From contig NZ_CP034855.1 of the NCBI RefSeq assembly GCF_005082585.1, positions 434,001 through 498,000 on the forward strand: DNA of 64,000 nucleotides, in the 5' to 3' direction. The translations under genes and the position numbers were made by a program. Positions within the stretch are counted from its first letter, which is position 1; each line of letters starts with the position of its first letter. Below, piece after piece: positions 20,298 to 31,413 of this stretch. Under the pieces are notes generated by a model. That model was not told where the DNA came from, did not search any database, and saw only the letters and a list, made by a program, of their open reading frames with translations. Source of the stretch: Buchnera aphidicola (Sitobion avenae). Its GTDB lineage: Bacteria; Pseudomonadota; Gammaproteobacteria; Enterobacterales; Enterobacteriaceae.

Positions 20298-21716
20298 TTA
20301 ATTAAAATCCTTTTTATTTAAAAATTTTGGTAGATTCCAGTGTGGAAAATGTCGAGAAATTAAATCATAAAGGTCTGATTCAAAATCTTTATATTCATAA
20401 AATATTTTTTCTTTATTTTCTAAACTATTTACAATCATCCCTGCACCTACTGTCATGTTGGTTAGTAGATCAATAAAAATCATATTTCCTGTCATTCTAT
20501 TGTCACAATAACTATCAAAAATCATAGGTTCACTAAAAATAATTCTCACGCGACCAATACTATTTAAATCAAGAGAGTGTGTTTTTATTTTTTTTAATGT
20601 ATTAACATCTATTTTAAATAAAATTTCTTTTATGTAAACACGTGTTTTCTTACCAGATAATTTGATATTGTATGATTCCCCTATTGATAAAGCATGATCT
20701 TTCATCCAAACAATATCAATAATGCATTCTTGAGATGGTTTTAAAAAAGAATCAATATTTACAAAAAAATCTCCACGATTCACATCTACTTCATCTTTCA
20801 ATACTATTGTAATCGATTCACCTGTCTCTGCTTTTTTTAAATCCTGTTCAAATGTTACAATCCGAGCAATATGAGATTGTATATTTGCAGGAAGTATTTT
20901 AATAGATTGCCCGACATGCAATGTACCAGATAATACAATCCCAGAATATCCACGAAAATTTGAATTAGGACGATTTATATATTGCACTAGAAATCTTGTT
21001 TCTTCTAAACTAGTACTAGTTTTCACTTTTATTGTTTCTAAAAAATTTAACAATGTTAAACCCTTATACCAAGGCATTAAATTTTTCTTAAACACAATAT
21101 TTTCACCAACCAGAGCTGATATAGGAATAAAAAAAATATTTATATCACTAGGAAGTTTTTGTGAAAAAAGTAAAAATTTTTTTTTGATATTTATAAAGAT
21201 ATCTTTTTTATAGTTTACTAAATCCATTTTATTAATAGCAACAATAAAATACTTAATTCCAAGTAAAGAAGAAATAAAACTATGTCGATAAGTTTGTTTT
21301 GATAGACCTTTTCTAGCATCAACTAACAAAATAGATAAATTACATGTGGAAGCACCTGTTACCATATTACGAGTGTATTGTTCATGACCAGGTGTATCTG
21401 CAATAATAAATTTTCTTTTATGAGTAGAAAAATAACGATAGGCTACATCAATTGTAATTCCTTGTTCACGTTCAGATTGAAGTCCATCTACTACTAACGC
21501 AAGATCTATAGCGTGTCCTTGTGTTCCATGACGTTTACTATCATTTTTCAATGAAAATAATTGATCATCATAAATTTGTTTAGTATCATATAACAAACGA
21601 CCAATTAATGTACTTTTCCCATCATCTACACTACCACATGTTAGAAATTTTAATAAAGTTTTTTTTTGCTGCAGATGAAACCATTTCTTAAAATTATCTT
21701 TTATATTAATATTCAT
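20298..21716 (-). CDS. cysN: sulfate adenylyltransferase subunit 1 (GTPase)
   Basis: CysN is the GTPase that drives APS formation by CysD. The 472-aa protein (E. coli 475) has GSVDDGKS (G1, residues 28-35), DTPGHEQY (G3) and NKMD (G4), followed by EF-Tu-like beta-barrel domains. It lies 21 bases downstream of cysD and is almost fused to cysC, giving the cysDNC operon of enterobacteria. Confidence 0.97.
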   Translation of the reverse strand: MNINIKDNFKKWFHLQQKKTLLKFLTCGSVDDGKSTLIGRLLYDTKQIYDDQLFSLKNDSKRHGTQGHAIDLALVVDGLQSEREQGITIDVAYRYFSTHKRKFIIADTPGHEQYTRNMVTGASTCNLSILLVDARKGLSKQTYRHSFISSLLGIKYFIVAINKMDLVNYKKDIFINIKKKFLLFSQKLPSDINIFFIPISALVGENIVFKKNLMPWYKGLTLLNFLETIKVKTSTSLEETRFLVQYINRPNSNFRGYSGIVLSGTLHVGQSIKILPANIQSHIARIVTFEQDLKKAETGESITIVLKDEVDVNRGDFFVNIDSFLKPSQECIIDIVWMKDHALSIGESYNIKLSGKKTRVYIKEILFKIDVNTLKKIKTHSLDLNSIGRVRIIFSEPMIFDSYCDNRMTGNMIFIDLLTNMTVGAGMIVNSLENKEKIFYEYKDFESDLYDLISRHFPHWNLPKFLNKKDFN

Positions 21717-21737
21717 TTTTTTTAAATTTCTCTTTTT

Positions 21738-22646
21738 TTAAAAATAACCTTGTCTTTTTTTTAACTCCATTGAACTTTTTTGATCATAATCAACAGCTCG
21801 ACCAATTCGTTCACTGGTTTTAACTGTCAGAGTTTCTTTGATCACATCTTCAATATTTTTTGCTTCTGATTCAACTGCGTTAGTTAAAGGCCAACAACCT
21901 AATGTACGAAATCTAACCATTTTTTCTTGTATTATTTCATTAGATTGAATATTAATACGTTCATCATCAATCATTATTAATACTCCATTTCTTTCTAATA
22001 CTGGACGTATAGAAGCAAAATAAAGAGGAACAATTTCAATTTTTTCTAAAAAAATATATTGCCAAATATCTAATTCAGTCCAATTTGACAAAGGAAAAAC
22101 TCGAATATTTTCCCCCTTATTAATTTGACCATTATAGTTCCACCAAAGCTCAGGACGTTGTTTTTTTGGATCCCATTGATGAAATGAATCTCGAAAAGAA
22201 TAAATTCGTTCTTTAGAACGTGATTTTTCTTCATCTCGTCTAGCTCCCCCGAAAGCTGCATCAAAACTATATTGATTTATGGCTTCTTTTAATCCTTCTG
22301 TTTTCATAATATCGGTATATTTACCACCTCCATTCTGAAAAGGATTTAAGTCTAATAATTTCCCTTTTGAATGTGAATGAACTATTAATTCTATATTTGA
22401 AGTACTGGCAATATGATCTCTAAAAATATACATTTCTTTAAACTTCCATCCAGTATCTACATGTAATAAAGGAAATGGTATTACTCCAGGATAAAAAGAT
22501 TTCTTTGCTAGATGTAACATAACTGACGAATCTTTCCCAATAGAATACAACATTACAGGATTTTGAAATTCTGCAATCACTTCTCTCATGATATAAATAC
22601 TTTCTGATTCTAATTGGCGTAAATAAGTAGTATTTTTTTTGAACAT
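21738..22646 (-). CDS. cysD: sulfate adenylyltransferase subunit 2
   Basis: CysD is the ATP-pyrophosphatase subunit that makes APS from sulfate and ATP. From the ATG at 22646 it is 302 aa, exactly the E. coli length, and that ATG has AAAGGA seven bases upstream; an in-frame ATG at 22673 would add nine residues with no E. coli counterpart. The PP-loop [14 protein letters not shown] and the C-terminal [11 protein letters not shown] are intact. It is preceded by cysG on the same strand. Confidence 0.96.
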   Translation of the reverse strand: MFKKNTTYLRQLESESIYIMREVIAEFQNPVMLYSIGKDSSVMLHLAKKSFYPGVIPFPLLHVDTGWKFKEMYIFRDHIASTSNIELIVHSHSKGKLLDLNPFQNGGGKYTDIMKTEGLKEAINQYSFDAAFGGARRDEEKSRSKERIYSFRDSFHQWDPKKQRPELWWNYNGQINKGENIRVFPLSNWTELDIWQYIFLEKIEIVPLYFASIRPVLERNGVLIMIDDERINIQSNEIIQEKMVRFRTLGCWPLTNAVESEAKNIEDVIKETLTVKTSERIGRAVDYDQKSSMELKKRQGYF

Positions 22647-22685
22647 TATTTTTCCTTTAATGAATTTAATCATAGAAAATGTATT

Positions 22686-24077
22686 TTATATCTTATTTAA
22701 TTTATTTTCATTTTGAAACCATGCTAACTTTTCATGAAAATGCACTACATCTCCAATGATTAATAAAGACGGAGTAGCAACCATCTTAATTATTTTTTCA
22801 ATTTCACTTAAACATCCTGTAAAAACTTTTTGATCAACAGTAGTTCCTTTTTCTACAATCGCTATTGGTGTTGATTTTAATCTACCAAATAAAATAAGTT
22901 TTTTAGCAATATATACAGCTTTTAAAGTGCCCATATATATGACTAAAGTATAAGAAGAATCAGACAGAATCGACCAATTATTTACAAAACCATTAATACA
23001 CTTATGACCTGTAATAAATATAACACCCTGTGCATATTTTCGATGTGTTAATGGTATTCCAGCATAAGCTGCAACGCCAAGTGCAGAAGTTATACCTGGA
23101 ACTATTTGAAAATTAATACCTGCATTTTTTGCAGCTTCTATTTCTTCACCACCACGTCCAAAAATAAAAGGATCTCCGCCTTTTAAACGTACTACTTTTT
23201 TTCCCTGCTTTGCCAAAAAAATTAATAAATTTATAATTTCATCCTGACTAATATTGTTTAAACCAGCACGTTTTCCAACACATATAAGTTGTGCATCACG
23301 ACGAATTAAATCTAAAACCTCTTCAGAAACTAAGCAATCATATAAAACAACGTCTGCTTGCTGTAGTATTTGCAGTCCTCTTAAAGTTAATAAGCCACTA
23401 TCCCCTGGTCCTGCTCCTACTAAAATAATTTCGCCGGTTAATAAATCATTTTCATACATATTTTTCTTTAAAATTTTAATTGCTTGTTCTTTTTTTCCAT
23501 TAAGAATATGTTCAACAAAAACACTCTTAAATAATTTCTCCCAAAATCGACGTCTTTCTAAAAAATTAGAAAAATGTTTTTTAATGACTTCTCGCCATTT
23601 ACCTGCAATTTTAGCAACATCACCCAGTCTCATCGGCAAAATCGCCTCAATTTTTTCTCGTAAAAAACGTAATAATACAGGAGCGGCACCTCCAGAAGAA
23701 ATAGCTACAATAATAGGAGAACGATCAATTATGGAAGGAAAAATAAAAGAACATTTAAATTTGTCATCAACTGTATTTACCAATAAATAACGTTCATTGC
23801 ATTTTTGATATATATATTCATTTAATTTTACATCGTTTGTAGCTGAAATTACTAAAAATATTTTCTTTAAATAAATTAATTCAAATTTTTTAGATAACCA
23901 ATTTATTTTTCTTTGATGTAAAAGAAATTGAACTTCTGAACATAATTCTTTAGCAATAACACTAACTTTAGCTTTAGCACGAATTAGTAATTTAATTTTA
24001 TTTAAAGCCACTTCTCCAGCACCAACAACTAAAACATTTTTAGATTTTAAATCTATAAAAAGAGGAAGATAATTCAC
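22686..24077 (-). CDS. cysG: sirohaem synthase CysG (trifunctional)
   Basis: CysG methylates uroporphyrinogen III, then oxidises and ferrochelates it to sirohaem, the prosthetic group of sulfite reductase CysI. The 463-aa product (E. coli 457) has an N-terminal dehydrogenase/chelatase domain (VVGAGEVALNK, the catalytic aspartate in VNTVDDKF, SSGGAAP) and a C-terminal SUMT domain (LVGAGPGDSGLLTLRG, VVRLKGGDPFIFGRGGEE). In E. coli cysG sits with nirBDC; here it heads cysDNC, so all sirohaem and sulfate functions lie together. Confidence 0.96.
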   Translation of the reverse strand: MNYLPLFIDLKSKNVLVVGAGEVALNKIKLLIRAKAKVSVIAKELCSEVQFLLHQRKINWLSKKFELIYLKKIFLVISATNDVKLNEYIYQKCNERYLLVNTVDDKFKCSFIFPSIIDRSPIIVAISSGGAAPVLLRFLREKIEAILPMRLGDVAKIAGKWREVIKKHFSNFLERRRFWEKLFKSVFVEHILNGKKEQAIKILKKNMYENDLLTGEIILVGAGPGDSGLLTLRGLQILQQADVVLYDCLVSEEVLDLIRRDAQLICVGKRAGLNNISQDEIINLLIFLAKQGKKVVRLKGGDPFIFGRGGEEIEAAKNAGINFQIVPGITSALGVAAYAGIPLTHRKYAQGVIFITGHKCINGFVNNWSILSDSSYTLVIYMGTLKAVYIAKKLILFGRLKSTPIAIVEKGTTVDQKVFTGCLSEIEKIIKMVATPSLLIIGDVVHFHEKLAWFQNENKLNKI

Positions 24078-24403
24078 AATAACCTTATTTTAAAATATAA
24101 AACTTATGAATAAATAAAAAAATAATTTTAAAATTATAAGAAACACACAATACTTAAAAATATCATACAAATTTTTATAATAAGTAAAAAATTAAAAATA
24201 TTTATAAATATTTCTTAAAAAATTTTTATAACTTGAGGATTATAAGAAAATTATTGTAAAATAATTTTTATATAAAAAATTAATTACGTAAGATTAAATA
24301 TGTTTAATTAAAAATAAATAATTCACTGTATATATAATTATAAAAAATGCAGAAAAAACTTTACAAAAAAAAATTTTTGATAATAAAAACTGATATATTC
24401 AAT
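24078..24403. other. non-coding gap between cysH and cysG
   Basis: These 326 bases separate the cysJIH and cysGDNC units, both on the minus strand. The DNA is extremely AT-rich with no ORF resembling a protein, no tRNA and no clear G/C hairpin. It must hold the 3' end of the cysJIH transcript and probably the cysG promoter. No CysB-type site can be recognised. Confidence 0.5.
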
Positions 24404-25138
24404 TTAATTTTCATGTAAACCACATTCACGTTTTAATCCAAAAAAACGAGTGTCTTCTTCCAACATTCCCGGTGTATGTTTTATAGTAGTATGTACATCT
24501 CCTACAGACGAATATCCATTCTTATGCAATGGATGTATGTCTAAATTATTTTCTTTTATATAATGTTTTATTTTATTATTAGACCAATCTAATATTGGTA
24601 ACATTTTAAATGTTCCCTTTTGAATAGAAAGATATGATAATGAATTTCGAGTTTTTGATTGATCATGACGTAGTCCAGCAAACCATGTTTGTGCTGATAA
24701 CTTATTTAAAGCAAAATTCATTGGTTGTATTTTATTAATATCATTATAGAAATCTATTCCTTTTATACCTTGTTCCCACAATTTTCCATATCGTGCTTCT
24801 TGCCATGCTGGAGACATTTCCGATCTAAAAATTTTTAAATTTAAATTAAATTTATTACTTAACACATCAATAAATTTATATGTTTCAGGGAACAGATAGC
24901 CTGTATCAATTAATACAATAGGAATATTAGGTTTTTGTTTAGTCATGAGATGCAATAATACTACTGATTGAATACCAAAACTAGATGACATGATCTGTGT
25001 ATGAGGCAAATTGTCTAATGCCCAAGAGATACGTTCTTCTGTAGAAGAATTTGATATAAGTATGTTTGATTCAAATAATATCTTGTTTTTTTTTTCAGAA
25101 TTTAATAGATTAATGTTTTTAATTGGAAATATAGACAT
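24404..25138 (-). CDS. cysH: PAPS reductase
   Basis: CysH reduces PAPS to sulfite with thioredoxin. At 244 aa it equals E. coli. The catalytic cysteine is C239 in the C-terminal ECGLHEN, and the substrate-binding [13 protein letters not shown] and [14 protein letters not shown] regions are present. No extra CC pairs of the iron-sulfur APS-reductase type are seen, so PAPS is the substrate, which fits the retained CysC. It follows cysI by 15 bases. An A10 run (25086-25095) is in frame. Confidence 0.96.
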   Translation of the reverse strand: MSIFPIKNINLLNSEKKNKILFESNILISNSSTEERISWALDNLPHTQIMSSSFGIQSVVLLHLMTKQKPNIPIVLIDTGYLFPETYKFIDVLSNKFNLNLKIFRSEMSPAWQEARYGKLWEQGIKGIDFYNDINKIQPMNFALNKLSAQTWFAGLRHDQSKTRNSLSYLSIQKGTFKMLPILDWSNNKIKHYIKENNLDIHPLHKNGYSSVGDVHTTIKHTPGMLEEDTRFFGLKRECGLHEN

Positions 25139-25153
25139 TATATTTTCTCCATA

Positions 25154-26863
25154 CTAGCTCCAAAAATCATGAATAGGATTAACAATTTCTTTAACAAAAT
25201 TTTTTCTAATAACGAAATCTCCGAAATCTTCTTTTTTATTACGTTCAATAGACCAAGTTTTAATTAAATAATTTAAATGAATTAATATTTCTTTTTCAGT
25301 AATATTCTCTTTATAAATTTTTGGAATGCGATTTCCTATTTGATTTCCTCCTATATATAGATTGTATCTACCAATAGATTTTCCAATTAAACCAATTTCA
25401 GCTAATAAAGTTCTTCCACAACCATTAGGACAACCAGAAATGCGGAAAATTATTATCTCATGTTCTAAACCATATTTTAACATGATACTTTCTAATTGAG
25501 TAATAAAAAAAGATAATATACGTTCTGCTTCTGCCATTGCTAAAGGACAAGTAGGAAATGATACGCATGCCATGGAATTTTTACGCACATTGCTTATTTT
25601 ATTCATTAGTCCATATGATATAGCTATTTTTTCTATTTTATTCTTATTTTCTTCAGATATTTCAGAAATAATTATATTTTGATTTGATGTAATTCTAAAA
25701 TTACCCTCATGAATTTCTGCTATTTTTAAAAGTCCAGATTTTAATAATTGATCATTACTATCATATATGCGTCCATTCTGAATAAATAATGTTAGACTCC
25801 AACTTTTATTAATATTTTTAATCCAACCAAATCTATCTCCTCTACTAATAAAATTATAATCACGAATTGGTTCAAAAGATATTTTCGCTCGTTTTTCGAT
25901 TTCTTTTTTAAATACATTTAAACCAAAATTATTTATAGTATATCTGGTTTTTGCATTTGCACGATCAGTACGATTTCCCCAATCTCTTTGAGTAGTCACT
26001 ATAGCTTCAGCAATAGATAAAGTATTTTCTACAGAAATATATCCTATTTCTGTTGCAAGAAATGGCCATGTATTTTTATTTCCATGAATAAAAGATAATC
26101 CACCACCAATTAAAACATTAAAACCAATAATTTTTTGATTTTCTACAATGGCAATAAAATTCATATCATTTGCATATAAATCTACATCATTATATGGTGG
26201 AATTACTACTGTTGTTTTAAACTTTCTTGGTAAATACGTCTTTCCTAATATAGGTTCGTTATCTGTTGTAATAATTTTTTTTTTATCCAACCAAATTTCT
26301 GCATATGCTTTAGTATGTGGTAATAAAAAATTTGAAATTTTTTTAGCCCATTCATATCCTTCTTGATGAATTAAAGATTCCATCGGATTTGATGTGCAAA
26401 GTACATTTCTGTTTACATCATTAGCAGTAGCTAATGAATCTAATCCTATATCATGTAACATTTTATGCACATCTTTTAATTTTTTTTTTAAAATTCCATG
26501 AAATTGAAAAGTTTGACGATTAGTTAATCGAATTGTTCTATATAATGTATATTTACCAGCAAAGTAATCAATTTTTAACCATTTTTTTGCTTGAATAATC
26601 CCTCCAGGTAATCGACAACGTAACATCATTGCATAACGTGGTTCTAACTTTTGTTCATGACGTTCTATACGCAAATCACGATCATCTTGCTGATACATAC
26701 CATGAAATCGAATAAGAGAAAAATTATCCCCACTAAAACCATTAGTAATTTCATTTTTTAAATCATCGACAATTGTACCTCGAAGATAATTACTATTTTC
26801 TTTAATACGTTCTGCATCAGTTAATTTTTTTTCTATAACTATTTTTTTATAGTTTTTTTTCAT
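25154..26863 (-). CDS. cysI: sulfite reductase haemoprotein (beta) subunit
   Basis: CysI carries sirohaem and a 4Fe-4S cluster and reduces sulfite to sulfide with electrons from CysJ. The 569-aa product (E. coli 570) keeps the cluster cysteines in two pairs, CVSFPTC and SGCPNGC. Its ATG overlaps the cysJ stop by one base (TAATG), so translation is coupled. Two coding A10 runs (26275-26284 and 26480-26489) are in frame, evidence that such runs are tolerated here. Confidence 0.97.
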   Translation of the reverse strand: MKKNYKKIVIEKKLTDAERIKENSNYLRGTIVDDLKNEITNGFSGDNFSLIRFHGMYQQDDRDLRIERHEQKLEPRYAMMLRCRLPGGIIQAKKWLKIDYFAGKYTLYRTIRLTNRQTFQFHGILKKKLKDVHKMLHDIGLDSLATANDVNRNVLCTSNPMESLIHQEGYEWAKKISNFLLPHTKAYAEIWLDKKKIITTDNEPILGKTYLPRKFKTTVVIPPYNDVDLYANDMNFIAIVENQKIIGFNVLIGGGLSFIHGNKNTWPFLATEIGYISVENTLSIAEAIVTTQRDWGNRTDRANAKTRYTINNFGLNVFKKEIEKRAKISFEPIRDYNFISRGDRFGWIKNINKSWSLTLFIQNGRIYDSNDQLLKSGLLKIAEIHEGNFRITSNQNIIISEISEENKNKIEKIAISYGLMNKISNVRKNSMACVSFPTCPLAMAEAERILSFFITQLESIMLKYGLEHEIIIFRISGCPNGCGRTLLAEIGLIGKSIGRYNLYIGGNQIGNRIPKIYKENITEKEILIHLNYLIKTWSIERNKKEDFGDFVIRKNFVKEIVNPIHDFWS

Positions 26864-28680
26864 TAATAGATATCTCTTTTATAACGTTTATTCAAACGAA
26901 GATTGTTCAAAAATTCACAGGCATCTTCAAAATTCAAACTACCATTTTCACTAATAATATCTAATAATGTTTTTTCAACATCCTTAGCCATGTTAGAAGC
27001 ATTTCCACAAACATATATTTGCGCTCCTTCTTCTATCCAAGACCATATTTCTTTTCCATTTTCTCTTATTCTATCTTGTACATATACTTTATGTTCTTCA
27101 TCTTGTGACCAAGCTAAATGCATATTAGTAATAAGTCCTTTTTTTATGTATCGTTGCCATTCTAATTGATATAAAAAATCTTCAGTAAAGTGAGGATTTC
27201 CAAAAAAAATCCAATTTTTTCCCTTAGAACCATCATTATCTCTTTGTTGCATAAAAGAACGAAACGGAGCAATTCCTGTTCCTGCACCAATCATTATTAT
27301 TGGCGTATTTTGATCAGTAGGCAATCGAAAATTATTATTAGATTCAATAAAAATTTTTATCATATCATCAGGTTTTAAAGATTGCGTAAGATAACTAGAA
27401 GCTCCTCCTAAATATAAACAACCAGAAATTAATTTTTTTACAACTCCAACTGTAATATGAATTTCATTATCTATTTCTTGTTGTGAGGAAGAAATAGAAT
27501 ATAATCTAGGTGTTAATGGACGAAGCAGACTAATTAATTGTTCAGAAGATAACTTTGATGGATGATCAGTTATCATTTTAATTAAAGGAGTTTGAACAGT
27601 ATAACTTTGCAAATTAGAATTATCAGATATAATATTTTTTAAAAATTTATTCTCAGTAAGAATCGCATAATTTTTCACAATATTTTTAGTGTTCGTTGTT
27701 AATTCAAAATTATTTTTTAAAGCTTCAAAAATTGTAAGAATATTATCTTTAATTTTAATTTTATCAGATGAATTGATAGAAAGTAATTCTAATATATTTC
27801 TTACTAAATTAGTATCATTTTTATACCAAACACCAAGCGCATCACCAGGTTCATAATTAATATCAATATTACTAATATCAATTTCAATATGATGAATATC
27901 TTTTTTAGAATTGCGTCCAGTAATTTTTTGGTTCGTTAACACAACAGCTTGAGCAGGATTTTTTTTTGTATAATAACTTTTTGAAATGATAACTTTTTTT
28001 TCTTGTTCTAATAATGATGAAGAAGATTTGTAATCTTTATTATTATGATCAATAGATCGCAATAATTCTTGAGACCATTGATAATAATTTTCCTCATACT
28101 CAATATCAGAATCAAATCGATTTAATAAAGAACGCGCACCTAGCTCTTTAAATCTTTTATCAAAATCTTTTCCTGCTTGACAAAATAAATTATAGGATGT
28201 ATCCCCTAATCCAAATATACTATAATATAAATTATTTAGATTCGGAGCGTTTTTTGACATTATAAATTTATATAAGGATAATGCTTCTTCTGGAGGTTCA
28301 CCTTCGCCTTGAGTTGAAATAATCAATATTAATATTTTTTCATTTTTAATTTTTTTAAATTGATAATCAATTGCATTAATTAAACGAGTTGTTTTATTGT
28401 TTTTATTAAAAAACTTATAAAGACGTTCAGATAACAGTTTTGCATTCCCAGTTTGAGAAGCTGAAACAATAGTAATAATTTGATTGTTTTTATTTGATTC
28501 ATCTATTTTGAGAGAAACACTATTAGATTTTTGATTTGCAACTTTCCAAAAATAACCTGATAACCAAGCACTTTGAATATTAGTACAAGTACTTTCAAGT
28601 TTTTTTACATTATTTAATTGTTCTGGGCTTAATGGGAGTAAAAGATCAAACATATTTTGATTTTTCATTGTACTAAACAT
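26863..28680 (-). CDS. cysJ: sulfite reductase flavoprotein (alpha) subunit
   Basis: CysJ passes electrons from NADPH through FAD and FMN to CysI. The 605-aa product (E. coli 599) has a flavodoxin-like FMN domain ([28 protein letters not shown]), an FAD domain ([16 protein letters not shown]) and an NADPH domain ([41 protein letters not shown]), ending in KRDIY. It starts the cysJIH operon; 185 bases of AT-rich DNA separate it from mutS upstream. Confidence 0.97.
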   Translation of the reverse strand: MFSTMKNQNMFDLLLPLSPEQLNNVKKLESTCTNIQSAWLSGYFWKVANQKSNSVSLKIDESNKNNQIITIVSASQTGNAKLLSERLYKFFNKNNKTTRLINAIDYQFKKIKNEKILILIISTQGEGEPPEEALSLYKFIMSKNAPNLNNLYYSIFGLGDTSYNLFCQAGKDFDKRFKELGARSLLNRFDSDIEYEENYYQWSQELLRSIDHNNKDYKSSSSLLEQEKKVIISKSYYTKKNPAQAVVLTNQKITGRNSKKDIHHIEIDISNIDINYEPGDALGVWYKNDTNLVRNILELLSINSSDKIKIKDNILTIFEALKNNFELTTNTKNIVKNYAILTENKFLKNIISDNSNLQSYTVQTPLIKMITDHPSKLSSEQLISLLRPLTPRLYSISSSQQEIDNEIHITVGVVKKLISGCLYLGGASSYLTQSLKPDDMIKIFIESNNNFRLPTDQNTPIIMIGAGTGIAPFRSFMQQRDNDGSKGKNWIFFGNPHFTEDFLYQLEWQRYIKKGLITNMHLAWSQDEEHKVYVQDRIRENGKEIWSWIEEGAQIYVCGNASNMAKDVEKTLLDIISENGSLNFEDACEFLNNLRLNKRYKRDIY

Positions 28681-28865
28681 CCAAATTGTATTGCATTAAA
28701 AACCTAATATTATAAATATTATAAATAGAATATAATTTACAGAAAATATTAATATTACGCTACTATCTAATAACAAAATTAAGATTTTATATAAAAATAT
28801 TTACTTTAAAATACAAAATAAATTATTTATATTATTTTGTAAAAAAATACACTTGTTATAAAACA

Positions 28866-31280
28866 TTATATATTCTCTATTTCTATCAATTTTATTTTTG
28901 CATTTTCTATAACACTCTCTGGTAATCCAGATAGTGAAGCCACTGATATACCATAACTTTTTTTTGATACACCATTTTTTATTTTATATAGAAAAGCAAT
29001 ATGTAAATTACTCTCAATAGCAGTAAAATGAAAATTTTTTACAAATTTTTCTATTGATTCTAATTTTGTTAACTCAAAAAAATGTGTGGACAACAACGTC
29101 ATGGATTTATTTATATTTATTAAATGTCTAGAACATGACCAAGCTAAAGACAACCCCTCATTAGTTGAAGTCCCTCTTCCTAGTTCATCAATTAAAACTA
29201 AACTATTAGATGTTGCATTATGAAGAATATTAGATATTTCTGTCATTTCCATCATAAATGTTGAACATCCATTGCTTAAATCATCTGCAGAACCAATCCT
29301 TGTAAAAATCTTATCAATCGAACCTATTAATGCATATTTAGCAGGAACAAAACTTCCTATACAAGACATTATAACAATAAGAGCAATTTGACGCATATAA
29401 GTACTTTTTCCACCCATATTTGGACCAGTTATAATAAGCATTCTTTGTTTTTTTGACAATACAACAGAATTACTTATAAACGGTGTCTTTAAAAAAGACT
29501 CTACAACTGGATGACGACTTTCTAATAAAGAAATACCATATTTTTTACTCATAATAGGACGAACATAATTTAAAGATATAGAACGTTCAGATAAATTTAC
29601 CAATACATCTAATTCTGATAATGCTAATGCACTATCTTGTAATTTCTCCAAAAAAGGTTCTATAATATTAAAAAGATCTTCATATATTTTTTTTTCTAGG
29701 CATAAAGATTGAATTTCTGAAGTTGAAACTTTTTGCTCATATTCTTTTAATAAAGGAATACTATAACGTTCTGTATTTTTTAATGTTTGTATTCTTGTAT
29801 AATGTTGAGGAATTAAATGAATATGACGTTTGCTGACCTGAATATAATAACCAATAATTTTATTAAATCTAATTTTAAATGATTCGATCATTAATTTTCT
29901 TTTTTCTTCACTTTCAAAATTTTTAATATATTCTTTAGAATTTTTTTTAATCGAACGAAGAGTATCCAATTGATCATTATAAAATGAAGCTATTACACCT
30001 CCATCTCGAATAGAAACAGATGGTTTTAAACTAATAGCTTTTTTCAATAAAAATAAAATTTCTTTAAAAGATCCAATAGATACACGTATTTTTTTAATAT
30101 GTTTACATTTAATATTTTTTAAAATTAAATGTAAATTAGGTAAAATTTCTAATGTAGCACGCATTCGTACAAAATCATAAGGGGAAGCAGTACGTAAAGA
30201 TAAACGAGAATAAATTCTTTCTAGATCATTAACTTGACGAAGAATAGGTTGTAATTCTTTATAAAAAGATTGTAAAATACTTACACTTTCATGACGATTT
30301 TTAACTATATTAAAATTTTTTAGAGGAGAATTTAACCACCGATTCAACATTCTACTGCCCATAGATGTAACAGTTTTGTTTAATATTGAAGATAAGGTAT
30401 TTTTTTTTTCTCCTGAAATATTTTGAGTAATTTCTAAACTTCTACGTGTATTAAAATTCATTAGAATATTATCTTTCATATAATTGTATTTTAATTCACG
30501 AATGTTAGGCAGAATAGTCATGTGCATTGATTTTACATATTGCAGTAAACAACCAGCAGGGCGAATTACAAAATTATTTTTTTCTATACCAAAACCATTT
30601 AGACTATAAGTATTAAATTGCAAGTTAAGTGACTTGTATGATACATCTAAATCAAATTCTAATAATGAGCGCTTGCGAATACATCTTCTGTGTTCAATTA
30701 AAAACATATCTGAAAAATTTTCTGGATAAAGTATTTCTTTAGGGTTTGTGCGTTCAATTTCTGCTAGAAAATCACTAACATGAAAAATTTTAGATACGCC
30801 AAAAAAACCTAAGGAAATATCTAAAATAGAATATCCAAATTGATTATTTTCCTTCCAAATAGCTGCTATAAAGTTATCTTCATTTTCATGAAGAAATGCT
30901 TCATCTGTAATAGTTCCAGGCGTAATTATTCGAATTACTTTACGAGAAATTAATTTATTTTTATAATTAGAAGAACCTTTTTTTTGATCACATATAGCAA
31001 TAGATTCACCTAATTTTACGAGTTTGGATAAATAATATTCTGATTTATGACATGGTACTCCTGCCATTGGCACTACTTTGTTATTTGAATACCCTTTTTT
31101 TGTCAAAGTAATTTTTAATAATTCAGAAACACGTTCTGCATCTTTATAAAACAACTCATAAAAATCACCCATTTGATAAAAAAGTAACATATCAGGATAC
31201 TGTGATTTTAAAGATAAATACTGTTTTATCATTGGCGTATGGTTGTTTATGTTACCATTAATATTTGTTTTTTTTTTCAT
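28866..31280 (-). CDS. mutS: DNA mismatch-repair protein MutS, lacking the C-terminal tail
   Basis: MutS recognises mismatches and starts methyl-directed repair. The 804-aa product has the mismatch-wedge Phe-x-Glu in GDFYELFY (F40, E42), the Walker A TGPNMGGKST and the DELGRGTST box. It stops at IEIENI, which aligns with E. coli residue about 799; the last 53 or so residues (tetramerisation region and the clamp-binding QMSLL motif) are missing. The ATG is followed at once by ten A's (31268-31277), and another A10 run lies at 30400-30409; both are in frame. Confidence 0.96.
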   Translation of the reverse strand: MKKKTNINGNINNHTPMIKQYLSLKSQYPDMLLFYQMGDFYELFYKDAERVSELLKITLTKKGYSNNKVVPMAGVPCHKSEYYLSKLVKLGESIAICDQKKGSSNYKNKLISRKVIRIITPGTITDEAFLHENEDNFIAAIWKENNQFGYSILDISLGFFGVSKIFHVSDFLAEIERTNPKEILYPENFSDMFLIEHRRCIRKRSLLEFDLDVSYKSLNLQFNTYSLNGFGIEKNNFVIRPAGCLLQYVKSMHMTILPNIRELKYNYMKDNILMNFNTRRSLEITQNISGEKKNTLSSILNKTVTSMGSRMLNRWLNSPLKNFNIVKNRHESVSILQSFYKELQPILRQVNDLERIYSRLSLRTASPYDFVRMRATLEILPNLHLILKNIKCKHIKKIRVSIGSFKEILFLLKKAISLKPSVSIRDGGVIASFYNDQLDTLRSIKKNSKEYIKNFESEEKRKLMIESFKIRFNKIIGYYIQVSKRHIHLIPQHYTRIQTLKNTERYSIPLLKEYEQKVSTSEIQSLCLEKKIYEDLFNIIEPFLEKLQDSALALSELDVLVNLSERSISLNYVRPIMSKKYGISLLESRHPVVESFLKTPFISNSVVLSKKQRMLIITGPNMGGKSTYMRQIALIVIMSCIGSFVPAKYALIGSIDKIFTRIGSADDLSNGCSTFMMEMTEISNILHNATSNSLVLIDELGRGTSTNEGLSLAWSCSRHLININKSMTLLSTHFFELTKLESIEKFVKNFHFTAIESNLHIAFLYKIKNGVSKKSYGISVASLSGLPESVIENAKIKLIEIENI

Positions 31281-31413
31281 AGTATAAAATTCACATTTCT
31301 CTACATCTATGATTCATAATGTTAAAAACTATAAAACATATAAAAAATAGTATTTTATAGATTATTTTGATTGTGTAAAAATTAATAACAAAAAATAAAA
31401 TTAGGTGCTCTAA

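Noticed and set aside
23254..23790. 178-codon plus-strand ORF inside cysG
   Set aside because: It is the shadow of the cysG reading frame on the other strand, with no homology and no ribosome-binding site.
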